From Rhodoferax sp. U11-2br (GTDB lineage Bacteria > Pseudomonadota > Gammaproteobacteria > Burkholderiales > Burkholderiaceae_C): DNA of 55,838 bases. Position 1 is the first letter of the stretch. Each line of letters starts with the position of its first letter. Below, in pieces: positions 29,565 to 41,638 of the stretch. The stretch covers positions 1 to 55,838 of the forward strand of contig NZ_JAHFZF010000030.1 in NCBI RefSeq assembly GCF_018619435.1, read 5' to 3'. The notes beneath the pieces were generated by a model. That model was not told the origin of the DNA. It did not search any database and saw only the letters and a list, made by a program, of their open reading frames with translations. The translations under genes were made by a program, and so were the position numbers.

Positions 29565-31712
29565 CTACTTGCTGCTCAGCACCAGCAGGTCGCCCATTTG
29601 CCCGGCGCGCAACCGGGTCAGGTGTAAAACCACCAGCGGGTCGGTCGGGCGCCGGCTGGCCAGTTCAGAAAAAACCTGCAGCGCCTGCGGTGATTGCTGG
29701 CGCAACAACTCAAACGCCTGCGCATAAGCGACATCACCCGCTTGCTCAGGGGCCAACGGCTCAAACACCTCAATCGGCTGGGTTTTGCCCTGCAACAGCA
29801 CCTGACCAATGGGCCGCACCGGCCACTCCGGGCAAAAACGCAGGACGGCTCTGGAGACACACACCAGGGTGCCAAACTGTTTGTTGGCGCTCTCCAGCCG
29901 CGCTGCGGTATTGATCGGGTCACCCAGCGCCCGGTAGTCAAACAGGGTTTTGCCCCCCATATTGCCCACAATCACCTCGCCGCTGTGCACCCCAATGCGG
30001 GTCAGCCCAAAAGGCACATTCTGGGCCGCCAGTCGCGCCACATAGGCGGTGGAAAACTGGTGCATCTCCCAGGCACAGTTCAAGGCACGACGTGGGTGGT
30101 CGGTCTGCACCACCGGCGCAGAAAACATCAGCACCAGCGCGTCACCCACAATCCGGTCCAAGGTGCCTTCGTGTTTGAAGGCAATGGCAATCATGCCGTC
30201 CAGGTAGTCGTTGAGCAGGCGCACCGCCTGTTGTGGGTCCATCTTCTCGATCCAGCTGGTGAAACCGGTCAAGTCGGTGAACACAAAACTGCACTCCTGA
30301 CGCCTGCCCCCCAGTTCCAGCGCACCGGGCTGCCTGATCAGGTAGGACACCAGATTCGGCGACACATAACGCGAGAAGGCCTGGCGTATCCAGCGCTGGC
30401 GCTGCTCACTTTGCAGATGGTGCACCACGCTAGAAAAAACATAGCTAAAGATGACCGTCATACCAGGGGCAACACCATCCAGAAGCACCCCCTGGCGACT
30501 GAAGGCATAAGCCACAAGCGCCCCCAGCGCCAGCAGCAGCGTCACCAACGCAGCCAGCGAAAAAGCGGCGCCAAAACTCAGTGCAATGAATCCCACGCCC
30601 AGCCCACCCAGCAGCGCCAGCAGCAGCGCCAGCGTTTGGGCCCAGGCCGGGTAGACCAAGCCGCCCCCCCCAGTGAGCAATTGCTCCAGCGCCTGTGCAT
30701 GCACCTCAACCCCGGGCAGTGCCCCACCCAGTGGGCTGAAGCGCAAATCCAGCAGCCCCTGGGCCGAACTGCCCACCAGTAGGATCTGGCCTGCCAGCTC
30801 CGACGCAGTGACCTCACCGGCCAGCACCTGCCAGGCCGGGATATACCGCTGCGCCACGGGTTCTGAATAGTGCACCCAGACCTCACCCTGCGCGGTGGTC
30901 GGCACAGACTGTCGGCCGATACGCAGCTCGGCCAGACCCACCCCGGCCTGCGCCACGGTTTGGGTACCGAAGTTTTTGGCACCCTGCGCCACCCGCAAGG
31001 CTTCGGCAGCCAGGGAAGGAACCAGGGTGTCACCCACCCGCATCAACAAAGGCACCCGCCGCACCACACCATCCGCGTCCGGCAGGAAAACAATCGCCCC
31101 CAGACCACTGGCAGCGGCCGCCAGCTCGGGCAGCGGATTGATGGCGCCAGAAAAAGCGGGCACATACGGCTGGGCCGGCTCACCGGTGGCCACATACCGC
31201 GCCTTGAGCGCGGGCAAAGCACCAGGTTGTTCACGCCGTTCAAGCGCCAAACCCAGCACCACCCGCCCCGATCTGAGCGCCTGGGCGAATACCGCGTCGT
31301 GGTCCGGCAAAGCCTGCAGTTGCTGGCGCAGAGCGGGTGTGGCCTGCCACAGATCCATCATGGCGTGAGGTGAGGTGCGATCGGGCTCGGCAAACAACAC
31401 GTCAAACGCGATGGACGCCGGTTGCGCCGCCTGCAAGCGGGTGGTGAGTTCAGCGATGCGGGTACGCGGCCAGGGCCATTGGCCCAGACGCTTGAGGCTC
31501 TCGTCATCGATGTCGATGATGCGCACTGGCGCCGGGCTATAGGGGCGCGGCTGCCAGCGCTGGAGCTGGTCAAACAGACCGTTGCGCGCCATCTGCAGCG
31601 GTAGCGGATCCAGCAGCGTGACCAACACACACAACGCCACCACTGCCACGGGCACCAACCAACGCATAGACCAGCGCACTGACCAGCGGTGGGTATGGGT
31701 CCAGCCAGACAT
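29565..31712 (-). CDS. CHASE2-domain class III adenylate/guanylate cyclase
   Basis: A 715-residue membrane cyclase. One helix (about 17-36) is followed by a large periplasmic CHASE2 domain (about 40-345, with IIDIDDESLKRLGQWPWPR). Three membrane helices come next (about 355-430), and a cytoplasmic class III cyclase domain (about 470-630). The metal-binding Asp are in FVFTDLTGF (D480) and RIVGDALVLMF (D524). The base-selecting region reads DYRALGDPINTAARLES. It likely makes cAMP or cGMP in response to a periplasmic signal; the nucleotide is not decided. It is transcribed after the HD-GYP gene (20-base gap), and converges on the OmpA-type lipoprotein gene. Confidence 0.92.
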   Translation of the reverse strand: MSGWTHTHRWSVRWSMRWLVPVAVVALCVLVTLLDPLPLQMARNGLFDQLQRWQPRPYSPAPVRIIDIDDESLKRLGQWPWPRTRIAELTTRLQAAQPASIAFDVLFAEPDRTSPHAMMDLWQATPALRQQLQALPDHDAVFAQALRSGRVVLGLALERREQPGALPALKARYVATGEPAQPYVPAFSGAINPLPELAAAASGLGAIVFLPDADGVVRRVPLLMRVGDTLVPSLAAEALRVAQGAKNFGTQTVAQAGVGLAELRIGRQSVPTTAQGEVWVHYSEPVAQRYIPAWQVLAGEVTASELAGQILLVGSSAQGLLDLRFSPLGGALPGVEVHAQALEQLLTGGGGLVYPAWAQTLALLLALLGGLGVGFIALSFGAAFSLAALVTLLLALGALVAYAFSRQGVLLDGVAPGMTVIFSYVFSSVVHHLQSEQRQRWIRQAFSRYVSPNLVSYLIRQPGALELGGRRQECSFVFTDLTGFTSWIEKMDPQQAVRLLNDYLDGMIAIAFKHEGTLDRIVGDALVLMFSAPVVQTDHPRRALNCAWEMHQFSTAYVARLAAQNVPFGLTRIGVHSGEVIVGNMGGKTLFDYRALGDPINTAARLESANKQFGTLVCVSRAVLRFCPEWPVRPIGQVLLQGKTQPIEVFEPLAPEQAGDVAYAQAFELLRQQSPQALQVFSELASRRPTDPLVVLHLTRLRAGQMGDLLVLSSK

Positions 31713-31732
31713 GGTCCGAGGTGGCCGAGGAC

Positions 31733-33898
31733 TCAGTGTGTCACCTGGCCCAGGTAGGCCGCGATGTCCACCTCGTCGATCTGCTCGGGCTTGAGGAACT
31801 TGTGCGCATACGTGACATACAGCCTGGAGCTCAGGAACAGGTCAAACAGATCGGCATCAATCTGGCCCGCCTGCTTGAGTTCAAACAAGACCTTGATCGC
31901 CTCGGACACGGTGTTGGGCTGTTTGTAGGGCCGGTCAGGAGCGGTCAGGGCCTCAAAAATATCGGCAATGGCCATGATGCGCGACGGAATCGACAGCTCG
32001 GCACTGCCGAGTCGGCGTGGGTAACCGGTGCCGGTCAGGGTTTCGTGGTGGGTGCTGGCGTATTCAGGAACCCGCCGCAGCGACTTCGGGAAACGCATGT
32101 TCTCCAACATCATCACGGTGCTGATCATGTGTTCATTGATCTTGAAGCGTTCTTCCAGCGTGAGCGTGCCACGCACCACACTCAGGTTGTAGAGTTCGCC
32201 GTGGTTGTAGAGCTTCTCGGGCACATCCATCCTGAAGCCATAACGCGGGTCAAGCTGGTGCGCGCTGTCGCGCTCGAAAATGTGGCGTGGTTTGTCGGCC
32301 AGCAAAGGCTCGGTCACGGGCAGAGGCTGCACCGGCTCGTTGGCGCGGCGCTCGGCCTCGGCCACCGACAGCCCGAGCCGGTCGTCAAAATGGCGCAGCC
32401 AGGTGCCAGCCGCCAGCTGCGTCAGGCGCGCCAGGTCCTGCGCGGACAACGGCCGGGTGCCGGTGTTGCAAGCCGCGAGGAATGCAAAATCGTCCTGCAA
32501 TTGGGCCGCCCGCGCCGCGTACTGCGCGTTGGCCTGCTCAGCTGGCTGTCCCGCCTGCAATGCCAGCAGGCGGCTGATCTCGGCATCGCGCAGCAGCACC
32601 TCAAAGCGGGTGCGGATTTCGTGGATGCGGTTGTTGATGGTCTCCAGCTTAGTGGCCTTGTCGATCACGTACTCCGGGGTGGTGACCTTGCCGCAGTCGT
32701 GTAACCAGGCCCCCATCTTGAACTCGCGCCACTGATCAGCGGTTTCGAAGCGAAAGCCGGCAAACAGGCTCTGGTCGTCATGGGCCGCCTGGGCCAGCAT
32801 CAGCGCCAACTCGGGCACCCGGTTGCAATGGCGCCCGGTGTAGGGGCTTTTGGCATCGATCGCAGTGGCAATCATCTGGAACAGGTTGTCCATCAACTGT
32901 TCCTGCGCCTCCATCAGCTGCAGGTTGTCCAACGCCACCACCGCCTGTGCCGCCAGGGCTTGTACCAAATGCAACAGGCCCGGGGCAAACGGGATGGGCT
33001 GGCCGGTGGCCGTATCCAGCGCGTTCATGAACTGCAGCACCCCAAGCACCTCACCGGTGATGGAGGCCAGCGGCACCGTCAGCAGCGAGACGGTTTGGTA
33101 GCCGGTTTGTTCGTCAAAACGGCGTGTACCACTCAGGTCAAAACGGGTCTCCAAGGCCACATCATCAATCAGTACCGGTGTGTTGTGCAGCGCCACATAG
33201 GTCGAGACAAAACGCTCATCGGGCTGGCCGGTGTCTGAGCGATACAGGGGGATTTCTGCCACCGGCAGCTGGTCGTCACGGGTGCGATGGGCAAAACGCA
33301 GGGTTTTCTCGTCGGTCACCAAGTACAAGGTGGCACCGTCACACTGCAACAGCTTCTGGCCTTCCAGCAGAATTTGGTCCAGCAGTCGGGCGCGGTCGTG
33401 CTCCGAGGCCATCATGATGCCGGTGCGGATCAGCATATCGAGCTTGGCGGTACGGGTCTTGACCTGGCGCTCGAGTTCCTGCTCGGTGTCCTGCTGGCTC
33501 TTGTAAATGTCACGGATGCCCAGCAGGTTCCTGACCCGCAGTGAGGTCTCGACCGAATCCACCGGTTTGCTCAAATAGTCGTTGGCACCATGGAACAAGG
33601 CCAGGTTGCGCGCCTCCTTGTCAGCGCTGTCGGTAATCACCAGAATCGGCAGACTGGCTGGCGAAAACTGCTCCCGGATCAGGCGGGTGAGCTCCACCCC
33701 GTCGATGAAGGGCATGTCCATGTCCAGCACCAGCAGGTCAAAACGCTCGCGCTGCAACAGCGCCAGCACCTCGCGCGCGTCGTTGATGCCGGTCACGTTG
33801 GAATAGCCGTCGGCCTCCAGCATGCTCAGCAGAAACGCGGTGTCCAGGTCGGCGTTGTCACAGGCAAGAATACGGTCGGTCTTTTGACTGGCTGGCAT
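31733..33898 (-). CDS. Response regulator with GAF and HD-GYP domains
   Basis: A 721-residue cytoplasmic protein. The receiver domain (1-125) has the phospho-acceptor Asp at 59 (LLVLDMDMPFIDG). A GAF domain lies at about 165-325. The HD-GYP domain begins near 340, with HDCGKVTTPEYV (HD at 400-401) and HHETLTGTGYP (GYP 625-627). HD-GYP domains degrade cyclic-di-GMP to GMP. About 160 residues (roughly 417-575) separate the first metal motif from the LTLEERFKINEH motif that normally follows within a few residues, so an insertion sits inside the catalytic domain. It is first in an operon with the CHASE2 cyclase, suggesting two second messengers handled together. Confidence 0.92.
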   Translation of the reverse strand: MPASQKTDRILACDNADLDTAFLLSMLEADGYSNVTGINDAREVLALLQRERFDLLVLDMDMPFIDGVELTRLIREQFSPASLPILVITDSADKEARNLALFHGANDYLSKPVDSVETSLRVRNLLGIRDIYKSQQDTEQELERQVKTRTAKLDMLIRTGIMMASEHDRARLLDQILLEGQKLLQCDGATLYLVTDEKTLRFAHRTRDDQLPVAEIPLYRSDTGQPDERFVSTYVALHNTPVLIDDVALETRFDLSGTRRFDEQTGYQTVSLLTVPLASITGEVLGVLQFMNALDTATGQPIPFAPGLLHLVQALAAQAVVALDNLQLMEAQEQLMDNLFQMIATAIDAKSPYTGRHCNRVPELALMLAQAAHDDQSLFAGFRFETADQWREFKMGAWLHDCGKVTTPEYVIDKATKLETINNRIHEIRTRFEVLLRDAEISRLLALQAGQPAEQANAQYAARAAQLQDDFAFLAACNTGTRPLSAQDLARLTQLAAGTWLRHFDDRLGLSVAEAERRANEPVQPLPVTEPLLADKPRHIFERDSAHQLDPRYGFRMDVPEKLYNHGELYNLSVVRGTLTLEERFKINEHMISTVMMLENMRFPKSLRRVPEYASTHHETLTGTGYPRRLGSAELSIPSRIMAIADIFEALTAPDRPYKQPNTVSEAIKVLFELKQAGQIDADLFDLFLSSRLYVTYAHKFLKPEQIDEVDIAAYLGQVTH

Positions 33899-33900
33899 AG

Positions 33901-37065
<3,165 letters not shown>

Positions 37066-37227
37066 GCAGACTCACCAGAAAAGTGCCTGTCATCCGCCAT
37101 CAAGCACCAGATGGGTGCGCAGACCAACTAAGCATATTCAGAAATCTTCGTTCACACAGCAGCGCTGGAAACCTAGCATTTGCCATCCCGTGAAGGTTCA
37201 CGAGAACAAATGAAAAGGAAACCCAGC

Positions 37228-38064
37228 ATGTTGACATTGACCTCCCGCTTCCATGGCCGCCGTACCACCCTGAGCCTGCTTTTGACAGGTTTGCTGGCCG
37301 TGGGAGCCCTGCAAGCGCCCATGATCGCCCAAGCACAAACCCAAACCACGGTGCGGGTCGGCATCATTGGTGGTGAGGACGAAGACGTTTGGAAAGTGGT
37401 CGCTGCCCAGGCCGCCAAACAGGGCCTGATCATCAAAACAGTGGTCTTCAACGATTACACCCAGCCCAATGAGGCCCTGGAACGTGGTGACGTTGACGCC
37501 AACGCCTTCCAGCACAAGCCGTACCTGGACAACCAGATCAAGTCGCGCGGTTACCACATCACGCCGGTCGGCTTCACCGCGGTCTGGCCCATTGGCCTGT
37601 ATTCGCGCAAAGTGACATCGGTAGCCAACCTGCCCAAGGGTGCGGTGATTGGTGTGCCCAATGACCCGTCCAACGAAGGCCGTGCCTTGTTGCTGCTGCA
37701 AGACCAAGGTCTGATCAAACTGCGTGACGGCTCGGGCATCCTCGCCACCACCGCCGACATCGTCGCTAACCCCAAAGACATCAAAATCAAGGAACTGGAC
37801 GCTGGCATCGTGGGCCGCAGCATTGACGATCTGACTGCCGCCGTGGTCAACACCGACTGGGCGCTCAAGGCAGGGCTCAAGGCCGACAAAGACCGCATTG
37901 CCCAGGAGAAAATCGCCAACAACCCTTACAACAACTTCATTGCCGTCAAGACCGACAAACAAAACGCCCCTTGGGTCAAGACCTTGGTCACTTCGTTCCA
38001 AAATGATGCGGTGAAAGAATCGCTGACCAAAGTCTATAAAGGAACCGGTCTGGCGGCTTGGTAA
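37228..38064 (+). CDS. MetQ/NlpA-family substrate-binding protein
   Basis: A 278-residue periplasmic binding protein of the NlpA/MetQ family. It shows VRVGIIGGEDEDVWKVVA, FNDYTQPNEALERGDVDAN, FQHKPYLDNQIKSRGY and GIVGRSIDDLTAAVVNTDWA. It starts at ATG 37228, chosen because AAAAGGAA lies 7 bases upstream. The signal peptide ends in AQAQTQTT with no lipobox Cys, so it is probably soluble in the periplasm, unlike many MetQ proteins. No metN or metI gene is adjacent. Its neighbour is a D-amino-acid-oxidase-like gene, whose start lies 17 bases after its stop. The ligand is not decided: methionine or another amino-acid-like compound. Confidence 0.85.
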   Translation: MLTLTSRFHGRRTTLSLLLTGLLAVGALQAPMIAQAQTQTTVRVGIIGGEDEDVWKVVAAQAAKQGLIIKTVVFNDYTQPNEALERGDVDANAFQHKPYLDNQIKSRGYHITPVGFTAVWPIGLYSRKVTSVANLPKGAVIGVPNDPSNEGRALLLLQDQGLIKLRDGSGILATTADIVANPKDIKIKELDAGIVGRSIDDLTAAVVNTDWALKAGLKADKDRIAQEKIANNPYNNFIAVKTDKQNAPWVKTLVTSFQNDAVKESLTKVYKGTGLAAW

Positions 38065-38081
38065 TTCGGAGAAGCTTTCTT

Positions 38082-39416
38082 TTGTCGATCAACAACAAAC
38101 GGGTGCAGGTTCGCCACCTGCCCCTGGACAACAACATCAACGGCTGGTCGGCTCTGTTGCCCGCGCGTCAAGCTTCAGCACCGCTGCGTGGGCAACACCA
38201 GGCCGACTGGCTGGTCGTAGGCGCCGGTTATGCCGGGCTGGCTTTTGCCCGGCGCCTGGCTGAGAACCGGCCACAGGATCAGGTGGTGCTGATTGATGCC
38301 GGGCTGGTGGGTGACAACGCGTCCGGGCGCAATTCGGGTTTTGTCATCGATGTGCCGCACAGCGTGGGCAGCACCGTGGCCGAACACAAGACCGCCAACA
38401 ACTACAAACGCCTGTTACAGGCCGGTACCGCCGACCTGAAAGATCTTGTGCAACGCCACAACATCGCCTGCGACTGGCGGGAACAAGGCAAATTCCAGGC
38501 GGCGGTTCAGCCGGAGTTGACACCCGCCATGGAGGCCTACGCCAAGTCGCTCGAAACGCTGGGGGTAGCTTTTCAACTGCTGGACAAGACCGCGCTGGCC
38601 CAAAGACTGGGCACCAGCTACTACAAACTGGGCATTTTTTCGCCGGGCTGTGTGTTGCTGAATCCGGCGGCACTGACCCGCGGCCTGGCCGAGCATTTGC
38701 CCGCCAATGTCAGCCTGTATGAGCAGACACCGGCGCTGCGTTTCAACTTTGCATCCCCCTCTGAGGTGCAGACACCCTACGGCGCCATCCGTGCCAAGAA
38801 CGTCGTCATTGCCACCAATGGCTGTGCCGCACAGTTGCCGGGTTTTGCCAACCAGCTGATCGGGCTGTCAACCTACGCCTCGCTGACCCAGCCGCTGACG
38901 CCAGAGCAGCGCCAACGCATCGGTGACCCGCAGGACTGGGGCCTGACGCCGGTGTCTGCGGTGGCTGGTGCCACGGTACGCTACACCCATGACCACCGCA
39001 TCCTGATCCGCCAACAGGTGCGCCACACCCCGCGCGCCACCAACCTCGCGCTGGACACCAGCCGCCAGGTGTCACAACATCGCCAGCTGTTTTTGGCCCG
39101 TTTCCCCGAACTGCAGGACGTGGACTTTGAACACAGCTGGTCAGGACTGATCTGTTTCACCCGCAACGGCGCACCCAAATGGGGAGAAATTGGTGAGCAT
39201 GTGTACACCTCGGTCGGATGCAACGGCGCGGGTATTTCCAAGCAGACGGTGGCTGGCACCACCCTGGCGGATTTGGCCAGCGGTGTGGACAACCCGCTGG
39301 TGGCCGACATGTTGGCCCTGGGCCAGCCCAGTCACCTGCCACCCAGGCCGGTGTTGGACCTGGGCGTGAACGCCTACCTTCTCAAAGAGCGCTGGCTGGG
39401 TCGCCGCGAAGTGTGA
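38082..39416 (+). CDS. FAD-dependent oxidoreductase (DAO/PuuB-like)
   Basis: A 444-residue flavoprotein. The FAD loop LVVGAGYAGLAFARRLA lies near residue 44 and GDNASGRNSGFVIDVPHS is a typical substrate/FAD-site segment. The C-terminus has GLICFTRNGAPKWGEIG and YTSVGCNGAGISKQTVAG. It belongs to the D-amino-acid-oxidase fold, similar to gamma-glutamylputrescine and glycine oxidases. The start is TTG 38082, favoured over the longer TTG 38058 because GGAGAAG sits 7 bases upstream. It directly follows the MetQ-like gene, so the two may act on one amine or amino-acid substrate. Substrate unknown. Confidence 0.85.
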   Translation: MSINNKRVQVRHLPLDNNINGWSALLPARQASAPLRGQHQADWLVVGAGYAGLAFARRLAENRPQDQVVLIDAGLVGDNASGRNSGFVIDVPHSVGSTVAEHKTANNYKRLLQAGTADLKDLVQRHNIACDWREQGKFQAAVQPELTPAMEAYAKSLETLGVAFQLLDKTALAQRLGTSYYKLGIFSPGCVLLNPAALTRGLAEHLPANVSLYEQTPALRFNFASPSEVQTPYGAIRAKNVVIATNGCAAQLPGFANQLIGLSTYASLTQPLTPEQRQRIGDPQDWGLTPVSAVAGATVRYTHDHRILIRQQVRHTPRATNLALDTSRQVSQHRQLFLARFPELQDVDFEHSWSGLICFTRNGAPKWGEIGEHVYTSVGCNGAGISKQTVAGTTLADLASGVDNPLVADMLALGQPSHLPPRPVLDLGVNAYLLKERWLGRREV

Positions 39417-39436
39417 GCTGCGGCACAATCTCATCA

Positions 39437-39489
39437 TTCATAGCACACGGCCCTTTATTTATCAGGGATCGCGCGCGATTTCTCATACA
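39437..39489 (+). repeat. Dispersed palindromic repeat, copy 7 (degenerate)
   Basis: This copy reads TCATAGCACACGGCCCTTTA, then TTTATCAGGGATCGCGCGCG, then ATTTCTCATACAT. The CCCTTTATTTAT core and tail position match, but the right stem arm is mutated (CAGGGATC for AAGGGCTA). It lies in the 241-base gap before the DsbC/G-like gene; no other element was recognised there. Confidence 0.7.
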
Positions 39490-39657
39490 TGAACACGCAT
39501 TTGTGCCAGACAAACACATGGCCTGACCCAGGCTTTTGCGCACCATCTTGTCGCCCAGTTTCACTGGGCTGGATAATGCCGTTTGTCCATGTGCGCCAAG
39601 CCCAGCCAGGCCGGTAGCAGGCGCACCGACCCTCTTACCCCAAGCCACCTTGACACC

Positions 39658-40269
39658 ATGACACCTCAACACCTGCTGCTTCCCCTGCTCACCACCTTGG
39701 CCCTGGCTGTCGCCGGCTGTTCCAAATCCAGCGAACCTGCCGCGCCTGCGGCCACCACCGCACCCGCCGCCGCCACGGCCGCACCGACGGCCATGACCGG
39801 CTCCGCCTATGACACCGTGGCCAGCCAGGGCAAGGGTTTCACCGTGGGTGCAATGATGAGTGCACAACCGGTGTATGTGCTGTTTGAACCGACCTGCCCG
39901 CATTGTGGCCACCTGTGGGAAGCCTCCAAAGCCCTGCATGGCAAGGTCAAGTTCATCTGGGTGCCGGTGGCTTTTAACCAGGGTAAAAACCTGGCGCAAG
40001 CCGCCACCCTGCTGTCGTCCAGCACACCGCTGGAAACCATGACCGAGCATGAAAAATCAGTGCTCGCGGGCACCGGCGGCATTTCAGCGTCCAGCAGTGT
40101 CACGCCCGAGATCGAGCAAGCCATCAAGGCCAACACCCAGCTCTTGAGCACCCTGGGTCAGGACTCGGTGCCCTTTGTGGTGGCCAAACACCGCCAGAGT
40201 GGTGAGGTCATCAGCCACAGCGGCGCCATGGACACCGCCACCTTGGCGAAATTTTTGGGCGCAGAGTAA
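39658..40269 (+). CDS. DsbC/DsbG-like thioredoxin-fold lipoprotein
   Basis: A 203-residue protein with a lipoprotein signal ending in LAVAGC (Cys near residue 21). An Ala/Pro/Thr-rich linker follows (about 25-50). The thioredoxin fold carries the CPHC active site in LFEPTCPHCGHLW. DsbC/DsbG/DsbA-type proteins rearrange or reduce periplasmic disulfides; without the dimerisation domain of DsbC this is closer to a compact DsbG/DsbA-like form. ATG 39658 opens the signal peptide. A hairpin follows its stop. Confidence 0.85.
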   Translation: MTPQHLLLPLLTTLALAVAGCSKSSEPAAPAATTAPAAATAAPTAMTGSAYDTVASQGKGFTVGAMMSAQPVYVLFEPTCPHCGHLWEASKALHGKVKFIWVPVAFNQGKNLAQAATLLSSSTPLETMTEHEKSVLAGTGGISASSSVTPEIEQAIKANTQLLSTLGQDSVPFVVAKHRQSGEVISHSGAMDTATLAKFLGAE

Positions 40270-40273
40270 ACCC

Positions 40274-40311
40274 CACACCGCCTGCCCCGTGACCACACGG
40301 CAAGCGGTGTG
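40274..40311. terminator. Hairpin between convergent genes
   Basis: CACACCGC and GCGGTGTG form an 8-bp outer stem with further pairing inside (CCGTG/CACGG). It lies between the Dsb-like stop and the DHH phosphoesterase stop and could terminate both strands. There is no clear U-tract, so the call is moderate. Confidence 0.6.
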
Positions 40312-40323
40312 TGCAGCCGCTGT

Positions 40324-41226
40324 TTAAGCCGTCAGCGTGCCACCCAGCAACTCGGGCAAACGCTGGCTAGGCATCTTGAAACCACAGGCCTGGGCATGGC
40401 CACCACCGTGCATGCTCTCGGCCAGCGCGATGCAGCTGAAGCCCGAGCGTGAGCGCAGCCCACACTTGACCAGACCATTTTTGTCCACCGTCCACAACAA
40501 GGCAAAGGTGCCCGACTTTTCACACAGGATGTCTCCCACCAGGCTGTGAAAGGCACTGGGCACATTGGCCATCAGGCCGGGCACCCCGTTGAAGTTCAGG
40601 GGCTGGGCGACCTCACTCATGCTCTGTGCCAGTTTGCTGAACTTCTCGTCCATGGCACGGCCACGGTCGATGTAGGCGGCCAAATGGGGGGCGTCGAAGT
40701 TGGCCACCGCTTGCCAGCGCTCAAACTCAAACGGTTCCATGTCCAGTGCGGCCAGAAAACCGGCGCTCTCGGGGTACTGCCAAACCCAGATGTCGCGGTC
40801 TTCGACAAACTTCACCAGGTCGGGCACCGGCTGCTGGGGGTGGAAAAACTCCCAGGCCAGGCGCGCGCCCGATTTCTTCATGTCAAAGTGCACCACACCG
40901 TGCTGGCACTGGAAACCGTTCAGTTTTTCAGCAGCACTCAAATGGTGGTCCAGCACCACCAGCTTGGCCGCGCAGCCGTCAATCTCGCGCAACAGCGGTG
41001 CCGAAAATGAGAAGTCCAGGATGTAAACCGTGCGTCCGGCCAGGGGCGGCAAGTCGGCCAGTGTTTTGACATCGCCATGATCGAGCGGCAAAAACTCGGC
41101 CTGACCCTCGTAATACAGCCAGGCGGCCAGGGCCGACGCAAAACCGTCCGGGCAGCTGCGCCCGTGGTAGATCACCAGCGGCTGGGGGTCTTGTTTGTCT
41201 GGGACAACCGATAAATTCAAACTCAT
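40324..41226 (-). CDS. DHH-family phosphoesterase
   Basis: A 300-residue DHH/DHHA1 phosphoesterase. VIYHGRSCPDGFASALAAW is the first metal motif, YILDFSFS the second and KLVVLDHHLSA the DHH motif. The C-terminus has MHGGGHAQACGFKMP (DHHA1, nucleotide-substrate site). Members cleave short oligonucleotides or cyclic dinucleotides; the exact substrate is not readable. The ATG follows AAAGAG at the edge of the gene. Its upstream region holds a degenerate dispersed repeat and the divergent ferredoxin gene. Confidence 0.88.
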   Translation of the reverse strand: MSLNLSVVPDKQDPQPLVIYHGRSCPDGFASALAAWLYYEGQAEFLPLDHGDVKTLADLPPLAGRTVYILDFSFSAPLLREIDGCAAKLVVLDHHLSAAEKLNGFQCQHGVVHFDMKKSGARLAWEFFHPQQPVPDLVKFVEDRDIWVWQYPESAGFLAALDMEPFEFERWQAVANFDAPHLAAYIDRGRAMDEKFSKLAQSMSEVAQPLNFNGVPGLMANVPSAFHSLVGDILCEKSGTFALLWTVDKNGLVKCGLRSRSGFSCIALAESMHGGGHAQACGFKMPSQRLPELLGGTLTA

Positions 41227-41274
41227 TTTTTGATACTCTTTCTAACATCCAACGAACACGAACACTATCTTTTA

Positions 41275-41325
41275 AGTAGCTGCTAGCCCTATAACCACAA
41301 GGTCTAGGCAGCCATTTACCTAACC
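41275..41325 (+). repeat. Dispersed palindromic repeat, copy 8 (degenerate)
   Basis: This copy reads AAGTAGCTGCTAGCCCTATA, then ACCACAAGGTCTAGGCAGCC, then ATTTACC. It occupies about half of the 113-base divergent promoter region between the phosphoesterase and ferredoxin genes. Confidence 0.78.
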
Positions 41326-41339
41326 ATACAATAAAAACC

Positions 41340-41633
41340 ATGTCCTCGCCCCAGACACCCCCATTTTTTTCCGGTTTGACCCAGCCCGATGGCCAGGCTT
41401 TTGACGCCTGGCCTGAGCAGCCCTTGCTGTTGTCTCTTGAGGCGGGCCTGATCGACTGGCCCAGTTCCTGCCGCAACGGCACCTGCCGCAGCTGCATCGG
41501 CCAGCTGGCCAGCGGCCAGGTGCGTTACGAAATCGCCTGGCCGGGTTTGAGTGCCGAGGAAAAAGCCGAGGGGTATGTGCTGCCCTGTGTGGCCCACCCG
41601 TGTTCGGATGTGACGCTGACGCGTCTGGCGTAA
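41340..41633 (+). CDS. 2Fe-2S ferredoxin
   Basis: A 97-residue plant-type 2Fe-2S ferredoxin. SSCRNGTCRSC supplies three cluster cysteines (C-x4-C-x2-C) and YVLPCVAHP the fourth. It is a small soluble electron carrier; the partner is unknown. It is divergent from the DHH phosphoesterase and convergent with the YlqF GTPase gene, with 5 bases between the last two stops. No strong ribosome-binding site was seen at its start. Confidence 0.9.
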   Translation: MSSPQTPPFFSGLTQPDGQAFDAWPEQPLLLSLEAGLIDWPSSCRNGTCRSCIGQLASGQVRYEIAWPGLSAEEKAEGYVLPCVAHPCSDVTLTRLA

Positions 41634-41638
41634 CGCCC

